Assembly (NCBI GenBank): GCA_017302355.1 | Contig: JAFLDQ010000022.1 | Coordinates: 1 to 31,338, forward strand | Reading direction: 5' to 3' | Length of the DNA stretch: 31,338 nt | Origin: Dechloromonas sp. | GTDB taxonomy: Bacteria; Pseudomonadota; Gammaproteobacteria; Burkholderiales; Rhodocyclaceae | Part shown: piece by piece, positions 25,599 through 31,338 of the stretch | Layout: each line of letters opens with the position of its first letter | Position numbering within the stretch: position 1 is the stretch's first letter | The notes under the pieces: model-generated | The model's input: the letters and a program-made list of their open reading frames with translations, nothing else | What the model was told of the DNA's origin: nothing | Database searches by the model: none | Made by a program: the position numbers and the translations under genes

Positions 25599-27941
25599 CG
25601 GTTCGGCGCCGGCTTCCGGACCCGCGCCCGAGGCCGGCATGACGCGCACCGGCACCATGTCGGTGACACTGAGGCGCAGGTCGCGCTGCGGGAAGGGAAT
25701 CGAAATTCCGGCCGCCGCCAGGCGCTTCTCGATCATGAAACGCAGGTCGCTGTCGACGCGGCGTCCCGATATGGTCGGGCCCAGATCGACCCAGAAGACC
25801 AGGGCCATCAGCAACGCGTTGTCGGCGAAATCTTCGAGAAGGACTTCCGGCGCGGGATCCTTGATGACCTGTCCGTGTTCCTCGGCGCAAGCGGCGATGA
25901 TCTCGGCGGCCTTGCGCACCGGCGACCCGTAGGCGATGCCGATGCGGATCTCGCGGCGGATGCGCGAGTTGGAATAGGTCCAGTTGACCACCTGGTTCTC
26001 GAGGAAGGTGGAATTCGGCACCAGCGCCTCGACTCCGTCGAAGCTGCGCACCGTCGAGGCGCGCAGGTCGACGGCGGTGACGTAGCCGGTCGTGCCGCCG
26101 ATGGCGACGATGTCGCCGACGCGGACCTTGCGCTCGAAGAGGATGATGATGCCGCTGATCACGTTCTTGATGATGGTCTGCGTGCCGAAGCCGACGCCGA
26201 TCGCCAGTGCGCCGCCCATGAAGGCGAAGACGGTCAGCGGAATGCGCGCCAGGTTGAGGACCAGGACGATGAGGACGACCGAGACGGCGATCATGATCCA
26301 GCGGCGGGTGACGCTGGCCAGTTGCTCGTCGACCGTGAAGCGCCTGACCATGATGCGCTCCAGCTGGCGCGAGAGCAGCGAGCACAGCCAGTAGGTGAAG
26401 ACGTAGAGCAGGAGGACGCCGATGCTCTTGCCGACGGTGACTCCGTAGGCTGTCGTGACCGTCTTGCCTTCGACGACCGTCGAATCCTCGACCGCGAACA
26501 GCTCGAAGTTCCAGACCTCTTTCAGCATCTCGCCGCCGCGCGCGACGGCGAGTTTCCAGTCGCGCGGCCTGCCGGCCTCGCCGGAAAACCCGAAATCGCC
26601 CAGCCAGCGCGCGAGCACCCGCCCGAGACGCTCGCCGGCGAGTTCGACACGCTGGACCGCCTGCAGACGCTGCTTCAGCGTCTCGAGAATGGCCGACTCG
26701 CGGGCTGCCGCCTCGCCATCGAGCAAGGCATCCTTCAGGCGCATCTCCTGCTGATCGATCGCCGCCTGCACCGCCGATGCGAGTTCCCGGACGAGCGGCG
26801 TCCGCACGTCCGCTTCCGCCTTGAGCGCACTCAGCGCCGAGATCGCGGATGCCCGTGCTTCCGCATCGCCGCCGCCGAGGGCGACGTAACGATGGCTCCA
26901 GGCGTCGATGCCGTACTGGATTACCGTCTGCATCCATTTCAGCGCCATCATCTCGACGCGATCGGTCTCGAGCATTTCGTCGACCAGCTTCACCTGCCGG
27001 TTGGCCGTGCCATCTTCCCCCTTGCCGGCAAGCGATTTCGACAACTGTTCACGCTCGGCCAACCGTCGCGTGTTGGCGGCGACACGGCGATCGAGTTCGG
27101 TGGTCAGCTTGCCCAGGGTGGCGCGCAGTTTCGCCTGGTGCTCCTCGACATCGTCCTTGTCCAGTTTCTGCTGCGGCAGGACGCGTGCAACCAGGCTCTC
27201 GGTCTCCTGGGTGAAACGTTGCAGGGCCTGGACTTCGTCCTGTACCGCCTGCAGGCCGATGCCGAGATTGACCACTTCGGCCTCGGCCAATTGCAGCCGC
27301 AACGCGGCGAGTTCTCGGGTCTTTCGTTTCTTTTCGCTGTCCTGCGCGCCCTTGGCCCGGGCGACCTGGTCATCGGCCAGACGGAGCGCCTCGCCGGCGT
27401 CCCGCTGCGCCTCGATCAGCGCACGCTTCTGAGTTTCCAGGACAAGCTTGCTCGCCGTCCGGTGCTTGAGGCGGTCGCGCATGAGATCGAGTTCGTCGCG
27501 CAAGGCATCGACACGCAGCGCCGGGTAGGGTGGCGGGGTGGAGAACTCGGCGATCCGCTCCGACCGGTCGAGCAGCTCCCGCGCCGCTTTCGCGACGCTG
27601 TCGACTTCGTCCATCAGGTTGAGCCGCTCGCCATAAGCTGCAACCAGACGATCGAGCAGGCGCTGGTGCTCGTTCGCCGGGAGTTGTTCGGCGTCCGGCG
27701 CCGCGCCGTTCTCGATTCGGCCGGCTTCCTGCTGACGCCGCGCCTCGGCCAGCTGCTTTTCCGCCTCCGCCCGCGGGTCGACCGCGACAGGAGCCTGCGC
27801 CGGCTTGGCTGTCTCGCTCTTCGGCTTTGCGGAAAAGAGGTTGGCGATCTGCGCCTGCCCCGGGCCGGCGAGGAGCAGCAGGGCGAGGACGGCGAGGAGA
27901 TGACGCTTGATGTCGCAGCGGGAGGGATGGCCGGTAGTCAC
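25581..27941 (-). CDS. MscS-family mechanosensitive channel with long periplasmic N-terminus (MscK/MscM-like), about 786 aa
   Basis: This is an osmotic-stress ion channel of the inner membrane. A signal sequence (HLLAVLALLLLAGPGQAQ) is followed by a ~400-residue helical, coiled-coil periplasmic region. Membrane segments follow (KSIGVLLLYVFTYWLCSLLS, RRWIMIAVSVVLIVLVLNLA), then the pore helix and beta domain of MscS (VFAFMGGALAIGVGFGTQTIIKNVISGIIILFERKVRVGDIV, then VPNSTFLENQVVNWTYS) and the alpha-beta C-terminus. No ATG lies near the signal sequence; GTG 27941 is the best start in frame, though its ribosome-binding site is weak, and the frame stays open to 28076. The 3' end overlaps tamB by 18 bases in convergent orientation. 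Confidence 0.88.
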   Translation of the reverse strand: MTTGHPSRCDIKRHLLAVLALLLLAGPGQAQIANLFSAKPKSETAKPAQAPVAVDPRAEAEKQLAEARRQQEAGRIENGAAPDAEQLPANEHQRLLDRLVAAYGERLNLMDEVDSVAKAARELLDRSERIAEFSTPPPYPALRVDALRDELDLMRDRLKHRTASKLVLETQKRALIEAQRDAGEALRLADDQVARAKGAQDSEKKRKTRELAALRLQLAEAEVVNLGIGLQAVQDEVQALQRFTQETESLVARVLPQQKLDKDDVEEHQAKLRATLGKLTTELDRRVAANTRRLAEREQLSKSLAGKGEDGTANRQVKLVDEMLETDRVEMMALKWMQTVIQYGIDAWSHRYVALGGGDAEARASAISALSALKAEADVRTPLVRELASAVQAAIDQQEMRLKDALLDGEAAARESAILETLKQRLQAVQRVELAGERLGRVLARWLGDFGFSGEAGRPRDWKLAVARGGEMLKEVWNFELFAVEDSTVVEGKTVTTAYGVTVGKSIGVLLLYVFTYWLCSLLSRQLERIMVRRFTVDEQLASVTRRWIMIAVSVVLIVLVLNLARIPLTVFAFMGGALAIGVGFGTQTIIKNVISGIIILFERKVRVGDIVAIGGTTGYVTAVDLRASTVRSFDGVEALVPNSTFLENQVVNWTYSNSRIRREIRIGIAYGSPVRKAAEIIAACAEEHGQVIKDPAPEVLLEDFADNALLMALVFWVDLGPTISGRRVDSDLRFMIEKRLAAAGISIPFPQRDLRLSVTDMVPVRVMPASGAGPEAGAEPLPGPR

Positions 27942-28109
27942 GGCGATGGGCGTTCTGGTCGGTTGGTTCGAGTCATGGCGCGCGGACAAGCCGCCGGGGG
28001 CCGCTCCCGGATGGGCGAGGCGGCCAATCGCCGCGGTCGACGGCCGGGCAAGGACCGTCGATCCGGCAGCGGGCATTGGTCCGCGCCGGCCGCGGGCGTG
28101 CCATCCGCA

Positions 28110-28490
28110 TCAGCGAATCGACGGCCGCAGAGCCTCGAACTTCGTCAGTATCGTCCTGGTTGCCAGCGACAGATTGAAGTCCGAGGCGACCGCCGCCCCT
28201 TTCAGGAAAACCAGACTCCGGGCGTCATCGGCTGCGATCGGCTCGCCTTCGGCAACCGCGAAAAACACCTGATGGATGTTCGATGGCGACTCATGGGCAA
28301 AGAGAAAGGTCAGCGCCCTGGCGACCATCCCTGTTTCTTCATGCAGTTCGCGGGCCGCGGCGACGATCGGCAGTTCCTCGCGATGGATTCCTCCTCCCGG
28401 GAGCAAAACCAGATTGCCCGCGTTGATCGCGAGCAGGATGCCGTCCTCGACCTCGACGATGATCGTCGCCCGCCGTCGCTTCTCGTTCAA
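28110..28490 (-). CDS. Nudix hydrolase, 126 aa
   Basis: It hydrolyses a nucleoside-diphosphate-linked substrate; the substrate is not predictable. The Nudix box is complete: in GGIHREELPIVAAARELHEETGM (about 33-55) every position of GX5EX7REUXEEXGU is satisfied, including the metal-binding glutamates. N-terminal beta strands (RATIIVEVEDGILLAI, LVLLPGG) and the length fit a single-domain family member. The start ATG 28490 is five bases after the small reading frame at 28496-28612 and on the same strand, so both may be transcribed from the promoter at 28773-28801. The channel gene follows 168 bases downstream. Confidence 0.88.
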   Translation of the reverse strand: MNEKRRRATIIVEVEDGILLAINAGNLVLLPGGGIHREELPIVAAARELHEETGMVARALTFLFAHESPSNIHQVFFAVAEGEPIAADDARSLVFLKGAAVASDFNLSLATRTILTKFEALRPSIR

Positions 28491-28495
28491 GGGGT

Positions 28496-28612
28496 TCAGC
28501 CTTTCCTGGCGGCCTGGCCGCAGCCCGCGGCGGCGATTTCCCCGGCTTTCCCGGCCGTCGCTCCGACGCCTTCGGCGACCGCCGCTTCCTTTGCCTCGTC
28601 CGGAATACTCAT
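28496..28612 (-). CDS. Possible small protein upstream of the Nudix gene, 38 aa
   Basis: From ATG 28612 the reading frame gives an Ala/Gly-rich peptide (MSIPDEAKEAAVAEGVGA..., one cysteine near the end). GGAG lies eight bases before this ATG; another ATG at 28618 is too close to it. No family is recognised. It ends five bases before the Nudix start, a spacing usual for coupled genes. In this GC-rich DNA a 38-codon frame may arise by chance. Confidence 0.35.
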   Translation of the reverse strand: MSIPDEAKEAAVAEGVGATAGKAGEIAAAGCGQAARKG

Positions 28613-28772
28613 GTCCATCGCTCCACTGGAAGAAAGTTGCGAACCGTCATGGCTGTTGCCAGCCAACGGGATTCCAAAGCCATTCGCCGGCCCCGACTCC
28701 CTTCTCCGGAATGCGGGAGAACCGGGGTTGCAGCGGTCGCCGCGGCTACCCTTGCCTTGCCAAGGGCAGGTC

Positions 28773-28801
28773 ATTATAGGCAGTTCCGGCGCCAGCGTCG
28801 A
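28773..28801 (-). promoter_or_regulatory. Candidate sigma-70 promoter for the Nudix unit
   Basis: On the minus strand a perfect TATAAT (28778-28773) is preceded by TCGACG (28801-28796) at exactly 17 bases. Transcription would start near 28766 and run toward the small frame and the Nudix gene with a leader of ~150 bases. The leader contains a small hairpin (GGCTG-GCAA-CAGCC). No other gene is seen in 28619-28887. Confidence 0.5.
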
Positions 28802-28887
28802 AGGAGCGCGGACGAGCGCGCCTTTCGTCTCTCCGGCGTGATGCACCCGACCTCTTCCAGGCGCCGACGGTCACGAGCACATGGAAC

Positions 28888-30297
28888 TCAGCGGGCGCCA
28901 TCCGTACCGGTCATCTTCCCGGCTTCGACCACCCAGCCGCCACCCATCGCCAGGTACAGGTTGACCATCGCCTGCAGCTGCACCTGTTGCGTCTGCACGA
29001 ATTGCAGCTGGGCGTTGAACAGGCTGCGCTCGGCATCGAGCACCTCGATGAAGCTCGTGTAGCCGTTGTCGTAGCGCAGCCGGGCCGTCGACGCGTACTG
29101 TTGCAGGGCCTCGACCTGCCGCCCTTGCGCCAGCAGCTGCGCGCGGGTCCGGTCCTGGCTGACCAGCGAGTCGTCGACCTCGCGGAAGGCTTCCTGAATC
29201 GCCTTCTGGTAACGGAACAGCGCCTGCTGCTGCACCGCTTCGGCCGCCTGCACCTGGCCGGCGATGGCGCCGGCCGTGAAGATCGGCATGGTGATCGGTG
29301 CTGCGTACTGCCACACCTTCGACGGCCCGTCGAACAGGCTGCTCAGGCTGGGGCTGGCGTAACCGAACAGGCCGGTCAGCGAGATGGTCGGGAAGTACAT
29401 GGCCTTGGCGGCGCCGATCAGGGCGTTGGCGGCGATCAGGTCCTGTTCGGCGCGCCGCAGATCCGGCCGGCGCTCCAGCAGGTCGGATGGCAGTCCTGCC
29501 GGAATGGCCGGCAGCAGCAACTGGTCGATGTCCTTGCCGCGCGCGATCGGCCCCGGATTGCGGCCGAGCAGCACGCTCAGGCCGTTCTCCTGCTGGGCGA
29601 TCGCCTTTTCCAGCGGCGGGATGGTGGCCAGCGCCTCCTCGTACTGCGACTTGTTCTGGCTCAGTTCGAGCAGCGAGATCAGCCCGCCTTCGAAACGCAG
29701 CTTGAACAGATCGTAGGATTCACCGCGACTCTTCGCCGTCGCCCTGGCGATCTCCAGCTGGCGGTCGAGATCGCGCAGGTTGATGTAGGCGCCCGCCACG
29801 CTGCCGAGCAGCGACAGGATGACCGCGTTGCGCCCTTCCTCGCTGGCCAGCAATTGCGCGTTCGCCGCCTCGGTCTGGCGGCGGATGCGGCCCCAGAGGT
29901 CGATTTCCCAGTTGGCGCTGAGCACGGCGCTGTAGCTGTTGTAGGTCGCCGGCTGCGTCGCCCCGGCAGGAATGTTGCGCTGCCGGCTCGGCTCGTAACC
30001 CGCCCCGACCTGCGGGAAGAGGCCGGAACGGACGAAGCCGTACTTGCCGGCGAACTCGTCGATGCGCGCCGTGGCGATCAGCAGGTCCTTGTTCGCGCGC
30101 AACGCCTCGGCGATCAGGTCATTGAGCACCGGGTCGCCGAACTGCTCCCACCAGGGCGTGTTGGCCAGGTTCCTGACTTCCGGCTCGCCGAGACGCCAGG
30201 CCGCCGGCGCATCAACTGGCGGCCGCACATAGTCCGGCCCGACCATGCAGCCGCCGGCCAGCAGGGCGAGCAGCCCAACGATCAATGGCTTACGCAT
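28888..30297 (-). CDS. Outer-membrane efflux lipoprotein of the NodT/OprM type, 469 aa
   Basis: This is the outer-membrane channel of an RND efflux pump. ATG 30297 gives a lipoprotein signal with lipobox AGGC (Cys17) and the family opening MVGPDYVRPPVDAPAAW. Two outer-membrane-factor repeats follow with NTPWWEQFGDPVLNDLI, LSANWEIDLWGRIRRQTEAA, VLLGRNPG, LLERRPDLRRAEQDLIAANALIGAAKAMYFPTISL and the closing LYLAMGGGW. The start overlaps the stop of the RND permease gene by eight bases (ATGCGTAA), so the pair is one operon and probably one pump. It is clearly a different paralogue from the outer-membrane factor at 14272-15726. Confidence 0.94.
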   Translation of the reverse strand: MRKPLIVGLLALLAGGCMVGPDYVRPPVDAPAAWRLGEPEVRNLANTPWWEQFGDPVLNDLIAEALRANKDLLIATARIDEFAGKYGFVRSGLFPQVGAGYEPSRQRNIPAGATQPATYNSYSAVLSANWEIDLWGRIRRQTEAANAQLLASEEGRNAVILSLLGSVAGAYINLRDLDRQLEIARATAKSRGESYDLFKLRFEGGLISLLELSQNKSQYEEALATIPPLEKAIAQQENGLSVLLGRNPGPIARGKDIDQLLLPAIPAGLPSDLLERRPDLRRAEQDLIAANALIGAAKAMYFPTISLTGLFGYASPSLSSLFDGPSKVWQYAAPITMPIFTAGAIAGQVQAAEAVQQQALFRYQKAIQEAFREVDDSLVSQDRTRAQLLAQGRQVEALQQYASTARLRYDNGYTSFIEVLDAERSLFNAQLQFVQTQQVQLQAMVNLYLAMGGGWVVEAGKMTGTDGAR

Positions 30298-31338
30298 GGT
30301 GGTCACCCTCCTTGCCGCCGCTGGCGCTCTCACCGTGCCCGGACCCCTCCGTGCCTTTCTTGTGGGTCATCTTTTCGACGATGTAGAAGGTGACCGGGAT
30401 GATGAAGATGGCGATGCAGGTCGCCGCCAGCATGCCGCCGATCACCGCGCTGCCCATGACCTGACGCGACAGGGCGCCGGCGCCGCTGGCGATGGCCAGC
30501 GGCACGCAGCCGAGGATGAAGGCGAACGAGGTCATCAGGATCGGCCGCAGGCGCAGCTGCGCCCCCTTGAGCGTCGCTTCGACGAGCGACAGTTCGCCCT
30601 TCTCATATTCCATCTTGGCGAACTCGACGATCAGGATGGCGTTCTTGGCCGCCAGCCCGATCAGCATCACCAGGCCGATCTGCGCATAGACGTTGAGTTC
30701 CTGGCCGCGCCAGAGCAGCGCAATGAAGGCGCCGGCAATGGCGATCGGCGTCCCGAGCAGCACCGAGAAGGGCAGCGACCAGCTCTCGTACTGCGCCGCC
30801 AGGATCAGGAAGACGCAGAGCAGCGAGAAACCGAAGATGAGCGCCGGCGAGATGCCCTGTTGCGCCTTCTGTTCCTGGAACGACATGCCCATGTAGTCGA
30901 AGCCCATGTCGCTCGGCATGGTTTCGGCGAAAACCTCCTCAAGCGCGCGCATGACCTGCGTCGAGCTGTAGCCGGGCGCCGCCGAGGCGTTGATTTGCGC
31001 GCTGCGATAGAGGTTGTAGCGCATCGTGAATTCCGGGCCGGAAATGTTGCGCACCGAGGTCAGCGCCGACAGCGGCACCGTCTCGCCTTTGCTGTTGCGC
31101 ACGTAGAACTGGCCGACGTTCTCGATGTTGATCCGGTAGTCGCCTTCGGCCTGCACGTAGACCTGCCACTGGCGGCCGAAGCGGTTGAAATAGTTGATGA
31201 AGCCGCTGCCGAGGAAGCTCTGCAGGGTCTTGTAGACGTCGGTCAGGCTGACCCCCTGCTTGAGCACCTTGTCCTGGTCCACTTCGAGGAAGAGCTGCGG
31301 CACGGTCGGCCGGAAGGTGGTCGACACGCTGGCCAGTT
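30290..31338 (-). CDS. RND efflux permease, AcrB/MexB (HAE1) family, C-terminal part; continues beyond the right edge
   Basis: This is the proton-driven inner-membrane pump of a tripartite efflux system. About 349 C-terminal codons are present; the full protein is usually ~1,040-1,060 aa. Visible parts: porter and docking sequence (TTFRPTVPQLFLEVDQDKVLKQGVSLTDVY, then FGRQWQVYVQAEGDYR), then the last six membrane helices with LFGFSLLCVFLILAAQYESWSLP, the GLAAKNAILIVEFAK motif and LRPILMTSFAFILGCVPLAIASGAGA. The tail is hydrophilic and His/Gly-rich (HKKGTEGSGHGESASGGKEGDHHA). The adaptor gene is expected upstream, outside the window. Confidence 0.95.
   Translation of the reverse strand, partial: LASVSTTFRPTVPQLFLEVDQDKVLKQGVSLTDVYKTLQSFLGSGFINYFNRFGRQWQVYVQAEGDYRINIENVGQFYVRNSKGETVPLSALTSVRNISGPEFTMRYNLYRSAQINASAAPGYSSTQVMRALEEVFAETMPSDMGFDYMGMSFQEQKAQQGISPALIFGFSLLCVFLILAAQYESWSLPFSVLLGTPIAIAGAFIALLWRGQELNVYAQIGLVMLIGLAAKNAILIVEFAKMEYEKGELSLVEATLKGAQLRLRPILMTSFAFILGCVPLAIASGAGALSRQVMGSAVIGGMLAATCIAIFIIPVTFYIVEKMTHKKGTEGSGHGESASGGKEGDHHA

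Overview
The window is high-GC DNA from a proteobacterium, most likely a betaproteobacterium close to the Rhodocyclales. This is inferred from the RNase P RNA sequence, the adjacent tamA-tamB pair, the Gcr-type membrane protein and the NodT-type efflux outer-membrane proteins. No searches were run, so the taxon is an inference.

Layout. (a) 1-249: the 3' part of the RNase P RNA gene (rnpB), whose 5' end lies outside the window. (b) 250-about 15820: accessory-looking DNA. It holds a large SF1 helicase-nuclease gene broken by one stop codon, two adjoining REP/MITE-like palindromes, a HigBA-like toxin-antitoxin pair, a WYL-type regulator also broken by one stop codon, a histone-deacetylase-like hydrolase, a Tat-signal protein, an unknown gene overlapping a divergent metK, a REP pair, and a four-gene minus-strand operon for a tripartite ABC efflux pump (outer-membrane factor, adaptor, ATPase, permease). 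(c) 15824-16034: a decayed second copy of the rnpB 3' end with its downstream flank. A third, 21-nt copy of the rnpB terminus sits at 10948-10968. Together these suggest that DNA accumulated at the rnpB 3' end in one or two insertions, although no integrase is visible.

(d) 16239-25598, plus strand: an AT-richer YecR-like lipoprotein, a methyltransferase, a small ParD-like antitoxin remnant without a toxin, a Gcr-family membrane protein, then tamA and tamB (outer-membrane translocation and assembly module). (e) 25581-31338, minus strand: an MscS/MscK-type mechanosensitive channel convergent with and overlapping tamB, a Nudix hydrolase, a possible small protein with a good promoter upstream, and the distal part of an RND efflux operon (permease C-terminus, then outer-membrane factor) that runs off the right edge.

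The clearest functional themes are envelope traffic (two efflux systems, TamAB, mechanosensitive channel) and an accessory segment at rnpB with defence or addiction genes, partly decayed. The most notable observations are the repeated rnpB 3' ends, the two genes each interrupted by a single in-frame stop, and the unknown-protein/MetK pair.
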